A DNA stretch of 7,284 bases. It comes from Candidatus Collierbacteria bacterium (GTDB taxonomy: Bacteria; Patescibacteriota; Microgenomatia; UBA1400; MFAQ01). The stretch covers positions 1 through 7,284 of the forward strand of contig JAHFKQ010000040.1 of assembly GCA_023245265.1 (NCBI GenBank), read 5' to 3'. The notes below the pieces were generated by a model. The model saw nothing but the letters and a program-made list of their open reading frames with translations, was not told where the DNA came from and ran no database searches. Shown here piece by piece: positions 1-5,415 of the stretch (the stretch's first letter is position 1; each line of letters starts with the position of its first letter). The translations under genes were made by a program, and so were the position numbers.

Positions 1-1
1 G

Positions 2-2242
2 GCCACTACGACAAATAGTATTAATAATGCCAACAATACCCAGACTTGGAACTGGTCATTAAGTAGTACTAATAATGGAATTAACTTCTTGGAAAATACA
101 GCTTCAACCGGAACCGGATATATTCTCAGTTTAGGGACTTTGGCAACATCGACAGCCAAACCACTTCAAGTAACCGCGCAAGGAAACACCATAATTGACA
201 CCACCAGTACCGGCAGCGTAACTATTGGTAATACAAATGCCAATACAGCCCTTACTCTGCAATCCGGTACGGGTAATGTTAATTTTACAGTCGGACCCAG
301 TTCATCCAGTGGAAGAGTACAGATCGGTAATAGTGCTTCGACCACGCCGGACTTATTGGTGCTCGACAATGGCACGGCCGATCCGACAGGGGTCAATGGC
401 GGCATGTATTACAACACCGCTACCGGAAAGTTTAGGTGCTATGAAAATAGTTCTTGGACGAATTGTATAGGGAGCACGGGGTCATCTTTCACCGATAACT
501 CTTTGGCAGGAGTGAATCCTATTTCATTTACAGTAGCCACGGAAGCATGGGATGATGCGACAAGACCAAATCTGACGGTTACCCGGCCAAACACTAAGGT
601 CTTGGTGAATGTGGTGATAAGAGGGACCTCTGATGATGGTAATGATCACAACCCTGTGTTTATCGTCAGGAGAGCTACTGGGGCAAATCCAACTTGTAGC
701 GGTGCCGGAGGAACTGATGTCGACAGTGAGTTTGCAGGAGGCTTTTTAACGACGACGACCCAAGACTGGGGGGCCTCGGCATCTTTTGTCGATTCTCCAA
801 CTTCTTCTTCGGGAGACAATCTTCGATATACGGTATGTACCACCGTGAATGGTTTAGACGATGGAAACCTGAGCACAGTTACGGTTTCCTTAGTTGGGTT
901 GGGGGCAGACTTGGCCGAAAATTATTACACGACAGATGAAACAATTATGTCGGGAGATGTCGTCGCCATCGATTCTACCCTTCCGGCCGGTGTTCGCAAA
1001 AGTCTGAAACCATACGACAGTCAGGTTCTAGGTGTAATTTCGACCACGCCCGGACAGTTGCTGGATGATGCCATTGGGCTGAAATTTGGAAGAGCGATAC
1101 CGGTGGCTTTGGCCGGTCGGGTACCCATGAAAGTGTCGAAAGAAAATGGAGTGGTTAAAGCAGGAGATTACTTAACAGCGTCATCACTTCCCGGGGTGGC
1201 TATGAAGGCAATCAAAGCCGGTCCGGTGATAGGGCAAGCTCTGGAGGATTATATAGATGTTGCTCAAGTTGGCTTAGTAACGGCATTTGTGAAGACGCAA
1301 TATTTCACCGGTGAAAAAGTTTACAGCGCAGATGGTTCTGAAAAGTTGGTGGGACTTAAGTTGCTGAGTAAACTTACAGAACCGACGGCTATTGTAATGC
1401 CTGAGGCGAATCTATCGGAAATAAATACCGACAGAGTGATGGCCGGAGTAGAAATAGTGACGCCAAAAGTAATTACTCAAGATATTCTGGCCACCGGCAT
1501 GTTTGTGATGCAAGACAAAGAGGGGAACGAGAAGGTAAAGATTACCAGTGACGGCAACGCGATCTTTATGGGGACTATCAAAGCCGACAAGATCGAAGCA
1601 AATGAGATCAAGGGTTTCAAACTGATGGCGGACAGCCTGACGACTTTGTTGGACAGAGTAGCGGGAATAGCGACGGCTTCGGCGATGGCGACGCCTAGTG
1701 CGGAGTCGAAGACCTTGTCAATGAGTGATGTTGTGAATAATATATTTAGAAATATAGCGGAGTTTTTTGGCAAAGTAATCTTCCGAGGGGAGGTGGATTT
1801 TGCCGGCAGGCCGACCTTTAATAAAGATACGGCCGGCTTTGCCATTATCAAAGGGGATAGTAATGAAGTCGAAGTAAAGTTTGCTAAAGAATATGCGACG
1901 GAGCCCGTGGTCAATATCAGTCTAAATATTGCGGGGGACAGAAATCTGGCCGATTTACCCACCGTAGTAGTCGCCGATGTCAACACTAAAGGATTTAAGA
2001 TCCGCGCCTCAAAAGTGGCCGGGATGGATATCCGCTACTCTTGGATGGCTATAGCTGTCAGCGAGATATCGGTGGCAGAATCGACCGGTCAGGTCACTAC
2101 GAGCCAGCCGGTTCCGGCAATAGTTACCGTTGCCCCAGAACCAGTAGTGACCATCAGTCCGATCATCACCCCGGAAATTGCTAGTCCGAGCGCTGAGGTA
2201 ACTCCAACTCCGCCTGAAGCCAGTGAAAGCGGGTCGCTGTGA
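2..2242 (+). CDS. Large surface/secreted protein with peptidase-G2-like and lectin-like regions, 5' partial
   Basis: The frame is open to the left edge, so the start lies outside. The first possible start inside, a TTG at 89, has no ribosome binding site and the reading continues upstream of it. Of the 746 visible residues, about 1-130 are Asn/Ser/Thr/Gly-rich with repeated 'V-x-I-G-N' turns, as in fibre or beta-solenoid proteins. Residues 130-155 carry a GMYYNTATGKFRCY segment followed by WTNC, a module common in phage-tail-like and CPR surface proteins. About 172-297 look like a beta-sandwich. From 302 an ADLAENY motif followed by 'VLGVISTTPG' and a 'G-x-V-x-x-G-D' stretch resembles peptidase G2/intramolecular chaperone domains (about 302-430). 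About 584-691 resemble an H-type lectin fold ending in YSWMAIAVSE. The last 47 residues are a Pro/Thr/Val tail. Export is inferred, because the N-terminus is missing. It ends in TGA, with no terminator before the next gene. Domain names rest on motif resemblance only. Confidence 0.85.
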   Translation, partial: ATTTNSINNANNTQTWNWSLSSTNNGINFLENTASTGTGYILSLGTLATSTAKPLQVTAQGNTIIDTTSTGSVTIGNTNANTALTLQSGTGNVNFTVGPSSSSGRVQIGNSASTTPDLLVLDNGTADPTGVNGGMYYNTATGKFRCYENSSWTNCIGSTGSSFTDNSLAGVNPISFTVATEAWDDATRPNLTVTRPNTKVLVNVVIRGTSDDGNDHNPVFIVRRATGANPTCSGAGGTDVDSEFAGGFLTTTTQDWGASASFVDSPTSSSGDNLRYTVCTTVNGLDDGNLSTVTVSLVGLGADLAENYYTTDETIMSGDVVAIDSTLPAGVRKSLKPYDSQVLGVISTTPGQLLDDAIGLKFGRAIPVALAGRVPMKVSKENGVVKAGDYLTASSLPGVAMKAIKAGPVIGQALEDYIDVAQVGLVTAFVKTQYFTGEKVYSADGSEKLVGLKLLSKLTEPTAIVMPEANLSEINTDRVMAGVEIVTPKVITQDILATGMFVMQDKEGNEKVKITSDGNAIFMGTIKADKIEANEIKGFKLMADSLTTLLDRVAGIATASAMATPSAESKTLSMSDVVNNIFRNIAEFFGKVIFRGEVDFAGRPTFNKDTAGFAIIKGDSNEVEVKFAKEYATEPVVNISLNIAGDRNLADLPTVVVADVNTKGFKIRASKVAGMDIRYSWMAIAVSEISVAESTGQVTTSQPVPAIVTVAPEPVVTISPIITPEIASPSAEVTPTPPEASESGSL

Positions 2243-2248
2243 AAATAC

Positions 2249-2277
2249 TTGCATAATAATTAATTATTTGTTAAATT
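2249..2277 (+). promoter_or_regulatory. Promoter of the LytR_C gene (extended -10)
   Basis: A TTGCAT -35 (2249-2254) is followed by a 17-base spacer and TAAATT (2272-2277), with a TG two bases before the -10. The predicted start of transcription, about 7 bases on, falls at 2284-2285, directly before the ATG at 2286, so the mRNA would be leaderless. The spacer contains a perfect 14-base AT palindrome (2255-2268). Confidence 0.55.
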
Positions 2278-2285
2278 TGGTACAA

Positions 2286-2987
2286 ATGATAAAACTAAAC
2301 CGGGGTCAAATCTTGGTGATAGTCGTCGTCTTATTAATCGGTGGTCTGGCGATAAATTCCTATCGCTTGGCCCGACAAAATAAATTTTTGGGGGCGCAGT
2401 ACGAAGCACTGAAACAAGATCCACAGCTGTTGGCCCGCGAGGAGATAAAAAAACTGGTGGAAAAATTATCTAAGTTGGTAGTTTTGCCCCAAGGAGAAGA
2501 GCCGGTGGTGGCGACGGTCACAGATAAAGAAAAATTAAAAGACCAGCCGGTGTTTGCCAAAGCCGAGAATGGAGACAAGATAGTTATTTTTGCTAAAGCT
2601 CAGAAAGCATATATCTATCGCCCGAGTAGTAATATCCTGATCGATGTAATTCCGGTCAATATCGGGAATCAACAAATCACGATTTCCGGAGTAGATGAGC
2701 GCAATCCCTTAAAGGTCGCTTTAGTGAATGGTTCCAAAAATGTCGGCGTGGCAGCGGAGCTGGAAAAAAGAATTGTCGAGAAAAAAATTCCCGGATTGCA
2801 GATCGTTTCTAAAGCGACCGCAAAGTCCGATGGTTACACTAAGAGTTTAGTTCTCGATCTGACTGGGAAGAGGGCCAAGGAGGCGGCTGAGATGGCCTTA
2901 TTGGTCGGGGGAGAGGTGGCCACCGAGTCGGCCGAGACCTGGCCAAAAGCCGACCTGATGGTGATTATCGGGGCGGATTTTAAGTAG
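2286..2987 (+). CDS. Membrane-anchored LytR C-terminal-domain protein (CPR-type)
   Basis: A 233-residue protein. Residues 9-23 (ILVIVVVLLIGGLAI) form one membrane segment after a short basic start, so the bulk faces outside. Residues 33-65 are charged and probably helical. Residues 66-128 (VVLPQGEEPVVATVTD, then KLKDQPVFAKAENGDK and IYRPSSN) are a segment I know as recurrent in CPR proteins. Residues 142-231 fit the LytR_C domain: VALVNGS at its start, alternating helix and strand, and a closing 'ADLMVIIG'. There is no LytR-Cps2A-Psr catalytic domain, so it is not a wall-polymer transferase itself. A wall or envelope binding role is inferred. The frame stays open back to a GTG at 2223 inside the previous gene, but homologous-looking sequence begins only at the ATG, which also sits where the promoter predicts. 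No Shine-Dalgarno is present. The stop is 7 bases from a tRNA on the other strand. Confidence 0.85.
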   Translation: MIKLNRGQILVIVVVLLIGGLAINSYRLARQNKFLGAQYEALKQDPQLLAREEIKKLVEKLSKLVVLPQGEEPVVATVTDKEKLKDQPVFAKAENGDKIVIFAKAQKAYIYRPSSNILIDVIPVNIGNQQITISGVDERNPLKVALVNGSKNVGVAAELEKRIVEKKIPGLQIVSKATAKSDGYTKSLVLDLTGKRAKEAAEMALLVGGEVATESAETWPKADLMVIIGADFK

Positions 2988-2994
2988 GAAAGTG

Positions 2995-3068
2995 AGCCAC
3001 CTCTGAGATTCGAACTCAGGACCCCCAATTTACAAAATTGGTGCTCTAACCAACTGAGCTAAGGTGGC
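2995..3068 (-). tRNA. tRNA-Thr (anticodon UGU)
   Basis: The reverse strand folds as a standard cloverleaf: acceptor GCCACCT/AGGTGGC, D stem GCTC/GAGC, anticodon stem CCAAT/ATTGG around loop TTTGTAA (anticodon TGT at 3034-3032, reading ACA), and T stem CTGAG/CTCAG with loop TTCGAAT. The discriminator base is U (2995) and CCA is not encoded. It is transcribed toward the LytR_C gene and no terminator is visible after it. Confidence 0.97.
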
Positions 3069-3080
3069 CTATCGAAGCTA

Positions 3081-3089
3081 ATTTTACCA
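3081..3089 (-). promoter_or_regulatory. Extended -10 promoter of tRNA-Thr(UGU)
   Basis: On the minus strand TGGTAAAAT (3089 to 3081) ends 12 bases before the tRNA, which would leave a leader of about 6 bases. No good -35 lies at 16-18 bases (the nearest, TTGTAC, is at 19), so the extended -10 probably carries the promoter. Confidence 0.55.
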
Positions 3090-3109
3090 TTTTTCCTGAA
3101 TTTAGGTAC

Positions 3110-3136
3110 AAAAAACCCCGCTTTGTGAGCGGGGTT
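3110..3136 (-). terminator. Intrinsic terminator of the 4064-3143 operon
   Basis: AACCCCGC (3114-3121) pairs with GCGGGGTT (3129-3136) around a 7-base loop. On the minus strand the stem is followed by a run of U. It begins 7 bases after the stop of the 175-residue gene. Confidence 0.88.
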
Positions 3137-3142
3137 GAGGAA

Positions 3143-3670
3143 TTATTCATCTCGGAAGAAGATTTTAAGATCCCAATAGAGAAAACGATACTTGGTTTTG
3201 AATTCGGATAGATATATATATTTTAGAGGGTCCTGTGACAGGACACGAATCGAAGCTGGCAGAATAATCATCGATTCCCCATCCGGCCAAGGCAGGACAT
3301 CGGTAGTTTTCAAACCGAGACGGTAGAGATGTCCTTCCAAATTTTTCAACATCACTTTGGATGGATTGACTGAGCGGCCGGGAAATAATGTGGCCAAGTG
3401 GGGGAAAAAGGACAAGCCTCTGGTCAAGACCAGAGGCTGCCAGTCGACTCGGAGCCCATTTTCGATGCCGATGGCTAAGCTGATGTCTTCATCGCCACCA
3501 TTGATGGAGTAGAGCATAAAGTTGGATAGGTTATTACCTTTAAGGCGATATCTGGCGTGTTTGGCCAAGGTCTGAATTTGTTCGAAGGTGAGTTCACTGC
3601 TGGGTGGAAGATGTTCAAGGGCAAACTGATAAATTTTGGGGGAGAATTCACGGTCGAAAGTTTGGTCCAT
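3143..3670 (-). CDS. Hypothetical protein, 175 residues, second gene of a two-gene operon
   Basis: I do not recognise this protein. It starts at ATG 3670 with AGGAGG six bases upstream, a clear ribosome binding site lying in the 19-base gap after the previous gene, so the two are almost certainly cotranscribed and perhaps translationally coupled. The sequence has no signal peptide, no membrane segment and no cysteine. The first 50 residues look helical (a 'LTFEQIQTLAKHARYRLKG' stretch), the middle has hydrophobic beta-like stretches (MLYSINGGDEDISLAIGIE), and the C-terminus is rich in aromatic and basic residues (KYIYLSEF, YRFLYWDLKIFF). It is predicted cytosolic. The only clue to its role is that it shares a transcript with a zinc-ribbon protein. 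A strong terminator follows 7 bases after the stop. Confidence 0.82.
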   Translation of the reverse strand: MDQTFDREFSPKIYQFALEHLPPSSELTFEQIQTLAKHARYRLKGNNLSNFMLYSINGGDEDISLAIGIENGLRVDWQPLVLTRGLSFFPHLATLFPGRSVNPSKVMLKNLEGHLYRLGLKTTDVLPWPDGESMIILPASIRVLSQDPLKYIYLSEFKTKYRFLYWDLKIFFRDE

Positions 3671-3689
3671 TATTGCCTCCTGAACTTAT

Positions 3690-4064
3690 TTAGACAAGTT
3701 TGGCTTGAAAACAGTCCGGATGGTCATTCATGTCCGGCCAGCCCACATAGATCTCGTCGGTATCGAGAGTTTGACGGTCGATTTCAAAAATATTGTGCCT
3801 GAGTTGGATACGGACGGTCTTATAGCGATCGGGGATTGTCAGAATACGAGCCGTGCCAATCACATAAAGCTTGCTGTCGACTTCAAAGATGGCATACTCT
3901 TCGGTGTAGCCAAAATCACCCTCTTTCATGTCTTGGATCATTGTCTCTCTTTCGATGACTGTCTGATCTGAGGTTTCGGGGTCACAATCCAGACAGAGAA
4001 TACCGTAAAGAATGGGCTTGTCACAGTTAAGGCAACGGCCTTTTTGGAAGGTTTGGGTATCCAT
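3690..4064 (-). CDS. Small zinc-ribbon protein, 124 residues, first gene of a two-gene operon
   Basis: The start ATG at 4064 has a CCGGAGG four bases upstream. Two CxxC knuckles, C11-x2-C14 and C24-x2-C27, form a compact treble-clef or zinc-ribbon-like site at the N-terminus, with sequence GRCLNCDKPI and ILCLDCD. After an acidic linker (about 28-50) come alternating beta-like stretches: YAIFEVDSKLYVIGTAR, then KTVRIQLRHNIFEID and EIYVGWPDMNDH. There is no export signal. The zinc ribbon could bind nucleic acid or just stabilise the fold, and the sequence does not decide between these. It heads the operon with the 175-residue gene and shares its leader style (CCGGAGGAAAAATG-like) with the cysteine-rich gene at 7029. 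Confidence 0.83.
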   Translation of the reverse strand: MDTQTFQKGRCLNCDKPILYGILCLDCDPETSDQTVIERETMIQDMKEGDFGYTEEYAIFEVDSKLYVIGTARILTIPDRYKTVRIQLRHNIFEIDRQTLDTDEIYVGWPDMNDHPDCFQAKLV

Positions 4065-4104
4065 TTTCCTCCGGTTGTTAAGTTGCTTGGGTTAGCTGGG
4101 GTAA

Positions 4105-4113
4105 ATTTTACCA
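4105..4113 (-). promoter_or_regulatory. Extended -10 promoter of the zinc-ribbon operon
   Basis: The minus strand reads TGGTAAAAT (4113 to 4105), which would start transcription near 4098 and give a leader of about 34 bases containing the GGAGG. No clear -35 is present. It sits within the symmetric GGTAAATTTTACC (4100-4112), directly behind the divergent tRNA promoter. Confidence 0.5.
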
Positions 4114-4121
4114 CCGAGTAA

Positions 4122-4129
4122 GGTAAAAT
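4122..4129 (+). promoter_or_regulatory. -10 promoter of the tRNA-Thr/tRNA-Tyr transcript
   Basis: GGTAAAAT at 4122-4129 ends 11 bases before the tRNA, the same distance as at the minus-strand tRNA-Thr. The TG of the extended box is replaced by AG, and no good -35 is seen. Confidence 0.5.
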
Positions 4130-4140
4130 AGAGCTGGTAC

Positions 4141-4213
4141 GCCGTCGTAGCTCATCTGGCAGAGCACATTCTTGGTAAGAATGAGGTGTTGGGTTCGAGC
4201 CCCAACGACGGCT
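4141..4213 (+). tRNA. tRNA-Thr (anticodon GGU)
   Basis: A complete cloverleaf: acceptor GCCGTCG/CGACGGC, D stem GCTC/GAGC, anticodon stem CATTC/GAATG around TTGGTAA (anticodon GGT at 4174-4176, reading ACC and ACT), and T stem TTGGG/CCCAA with loop TTCGAGC. The discriminator is U, as in the other tRNA-Thr here, and CCA is not encoded. Only 6 bases separate it from tRNA-Tyr, so both come from one transcript. Confidence 0.97.
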
Positions 4214-4219
4214 CCGTAA

Positions 4220-4305
4220 GCTGAGGTGGTAGAGTGGACAAATACTCGGGTCTGTAAAACCCGCGGCGCAAGCCTACACAGGTTCGAATCCTGTCCTCAG
4301 CACCA
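4220..4305 (+). tRNA. tRNA-Tyr (anticodon GUA), class II, CCA encoded
   Basis: Acceptor GCTGAGG/CCTCAGC, anticodon stem CGGGT/ACCCG around loop CTGTAAA (anticodon GTA at 4254-4256), a long variable arm with stem GGC/GCC around GCAA, and T stem ACAGG/CCTGT with loop TTCGAAT. The discriminator is A (4302) and CCA is encoded at 4303-4305, unlike both tRNA-Thr genes. The D stem is weak: GTAG against ATAC gives three pairs. Confidence 0.95.
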
Positions 4306-4310
4306 TAAAT

Positions 4311-4339
4311 AAATCTCACGCTTGTCGGGAGATTTTTTT
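4311..4339 (+). terminator. Intrinsic terminator of the tRNA pair
   Basis: AAATCTC (4311-4317) pairs with GAGATTT (4329-4335), with a possible inner CG/CG pair, followed by a seven-base T run (4333-4339). It begins 5 bases after the encoded CCA. Confidence 0.85.
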
Positions 4340-4349
4340 ATGGCATCTT

Positions 4350-4446
4350 GACAGGATTCGAACATGCCGGAACCAGTCTCGTAACGAGCCTGGTGAGGCG
4401 GGGTGAGAAATCACGAAGTGATTATCGAACCTCGGAAAATCCTGTC
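4350..4446. repeat. Foldable inverted-repeat element in the gap after tRNA-Tyr
   Basis: Perfect 9-base arms GACAGGATT (4350-4358) and AATCCTGTC (4438-4446) enclose two further hairpins. Arm 1 is ACCAG/CTGGT (4372-4376/4390-4394) with an inner CTCG/CGAG and a 3-base loop. Arm 2 is GAGG/CCTC (4395-4398/4430-4433) enclosing AATCAC-GAA-GTGATT (4409-4423). Together they give a three-way junction. The left arm lies within a 14-base reverse copy of the tRNA-Tyr T-arm (4282-4295). No function or RNA family is recognised, and the strand is undetermined. The rest of the 208-base gap (4340-4547) holds the promoter and ribosome binding site of the next gene and no coding sequence I believe in. Confidence 0.45.
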
Positions 4447-4486
4447 CCAGATAGACTCGAATCCATGCCTTTGTTTTTCCGCACCC

Positions 4487-4515
4487 TTGTTCTCCACGGC
4501 TATTTATGGTATCCT
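4487..4515 (+). promoter_or_regulatory. Promoter of the 155-residue gene
   Basis: TTGTTC (4487-4492), 17 bases, then TATCCT (4510-4515) preceded by TGG, making an extended -10. Transcription would begin near 4522, leaving a leader of about 26 bases that includes the ribosome binding site. Confidence 0.5.
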
Positions 4516-4535
4516 ATAGCGATTCTTTGAAAATC

Positions 4536-4543
4536 TAAGGAGG
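4536..4543 (+). promoter_or_regulatory. Ribosome binding site that fixes a TTG start
   Basis: TAAGGAGGT at 4535-4543 is close to a perfect Shine-Dalgarno and sits 4 bases (counting from the GGAGGT end) before TTG 4548. No in-frame ATG or GTG offers a better start nearby. Confidence 0.8.
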
Positions 4544-4547
4544 TCCT

Positions 4548-5015
4548 TTGGAAACATATTCAGAGCTGGTAGCCAGATATGGTGAGGCACACCAAAAGGA
4601 AGTGGCATTGATTGTCGAAAAGTTTCTTTTGGCCAAGCAATTTCAACTGCAAGAACTGGTTGAGTCTCAGTTACTTTATGCCTTTGGAGTAATCTCTTCG
4701 GTCCGGTATGGGGTGCACACAATCCCCTCAAAAGAACTGATCGAGGATATTACCAGAGTAGAGTGCCGGTTAACCAAGGTTGCGGCCATTATTGAGATTA
4801 TCGATTTGAATAACACGATCGAACCTTCAATGGAAGACATCTTGTTTAATCGTGAACCTCATTGGGCGCCTCGTTTTTTAGCTATCAATCGAGAATTTTT
4901 GGCCCGCATTGCGGGACTTAAAGAGCTGATCGTGGGCGAAAAGGCAGCCGATTTAATCTGTGATGTGGCCTATACTACGGCCGAGAAAATTTTTGATTTA
5001 TATACGGAAGGTTAA
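4548..5015 (+). CDS. Hypothetical all-helical protein, 155 residues
   Basis: I do not recognise this protein. It starts at TTG 4548, chosen because of the near-perfect AAGGAGGT just upstream, and ends in TAA. The sequence reads as almost entirely helical and amphipathic: 'EVALIVEKFLLAKQFQLQELVESQLLYAFG' (part of residues 18-47), then KELIEDITRVECRLTKVAAIIEIID (62-86), and a last pair of helices around 111-153. A Pro/Trp-containing turn (NREPHWAPRF, 101-110) divides the protein in two. There is no signal peptide, and the hydrophobic stretches are broken by charges, so it is predicted cytosolic. The two cysteines (73, 138) do not form a metal motif. It is monocistronic, with its own promoter upstream and a strong terminator 5 bases after the stop. 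Confidence 0.83.
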   Translation: METYSELVARYGEAHQKEVALIVEKFLLAKQFQLQELVESQLLYAFGVISSVRYGVHTIPSKELIEDITRVECRLTKVAAIIEIIDLNNTIEPSMEDILFNREPHWAPRFLAINREFLARIAGLKELIVGEKAADLICDVAYTTAEKIFDLYTEG

Positions 5016-5019
5016 TTTT

Positions 5020-5046
5020 GACCCCGCTTCGGCGGGGTCTTTTTTT
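5020..5046 (+). terminator. Intrinsic terminator after the 155-residue gene
   Basis: A perfect 8-base stem GACCCCGC/GCGGGGTC (5020-5027/5032-5039) closed by a TTCG tetraloop, followed by seven T. The last T directly precedes the GG of the next promoter's -10. Confidence 0.95.
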
Positions 5047-5054
5047 GGTAAACT
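5046..5054 (+). promoter_or_regulatory. Extended -10 promoter of the lipoprotein gene
   Basis: TGGTAAACT at 5046-5054 matches the extended -10 pattern seen elsewhere in the window. It ends only 5 bases before the ATG, so the transcript would begin at or next to the start codon. Any -35 would fall inside the terminator hairpin, and none is recognisable there. Confidence 0.5.
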
Positions 5055-5059
5055 GAAGT

Positions 5060-5386
5060 ATGGAAAAAAGAGTCAAGATCATTTCTCTGTCAGGGGTTTT
5101 GATTGGGAGTTTGTTTTTGAGTGGTTGTAGTCTGGTAGCGAAGCCGGCCGATGTCGTAACAGAGTCACCGACCCAAACGATTACCGGTGTAATCAAAGTA
5201 ACCGGGGATTTGATTGTTATCAATCAGCAAGGAGTAGGAGTGATAGGCAAGAGTCCTGATGGGGTGACCGCCTCGACGACAGAGATAACCAGCCGAAAAA
5301 TTGATTTGAAAAAATATGATGGTCAGACAGTGACGGTGACCGGAGAGTTTAGCGGCACCACCCTCTTTGTCGATAAAGTGAGGTAA
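5060..5386 (+). CDS. Small lipoprotein, 108 residues
   Basis: The N-terminus is a lipoprotein signal: basic residues (K3, R4, K6), a hydrophobic core (IISLSGVLIGSLF), and lipobox L20-S21-G22-C23. Cleavage before C23 would leave an 86-residue mature protein held by lipid on the outer face of the cytoplasmic membrane. After a short Ser/Thr/Pro-rich linker (24-40) the rest looks like a small beta-barrel or OB-like domain: TITGVIKV, DLIVINQQGVGVIG, KKYDGQTVTVTGEF, then TTLFVDKVR. Its family is not recognised, but the 'YDGQTVTVTGEF...L.V.KV' ending is like that of small bacterial OB-fold proteins. There is no Shine-Dalgarno. The start is set by the ATG that opens the signal peptide, 5 bases after the -10. 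It converges with the next gene. Confidence 0.88.
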   Translation: MEKRVKIISLSGVLIGSLFLSGCSLVAKPADVVTESPTQTITGVIKVTGDLIVINQQGVGVIGKSPDGVTASTTEITSRKIDLKKYDGQTVTVTGEFSGTTLFVDKVR

Positions 5387-5388
5387 AA

Positions 5389-5404
5389 AGTAGCAGAAGT
5401 TACT
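5389..5404. terminator. Weak hairpin between convergent genes
   Basis: AGTAGC (5389-5394) can pair with GTTACT (5399-5404) around AGAA, with one G-U pair on the plus strand. On the minus strand the same stem has a mismatch but is followed by a short T run. It lies in the 29-base gap between two stop codons, so it may stop transcription from either side. Confidence 0.3.
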
Positions 5405-5415
5405 AGTTTGATATT

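Noticed and set aside
2223..2285. Extended N-terminus of the LytR_C protein from GTG 2223
   Set aside because: It would overlap the previous gene, adds 21 unconvincing residues before the membrane segment, and has no ribosome binding site. The promoter points to ATG 2286.
2286..2360. Type IV pilin-like signal (RGQ followed by a hydrophobic run) in the LytR_C protein
   Set aside because: The glutamate at +5 expected after the cleavage glycine is absent, and the protein carries a LytR_C domain instead.
4341..4446. A complete tRNA gene on the minus strand ending at the T-arm copy
   Set aside because: The T stem opposite GCATG is mismatched, no matching acceptor strand is found, and no anticodon stem with a 7-base loop fits. 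At best it is a fragment.
4348..4530. A 60-codon plus-strand open frame over the gap after the tRNA pair
   Set aside because: It has no ribosome binding site, overlaps the folded element and the promoter of the next gene, and its start reads through a reverse-complement tRNA T-arm, which is known to give false 'proteins'.
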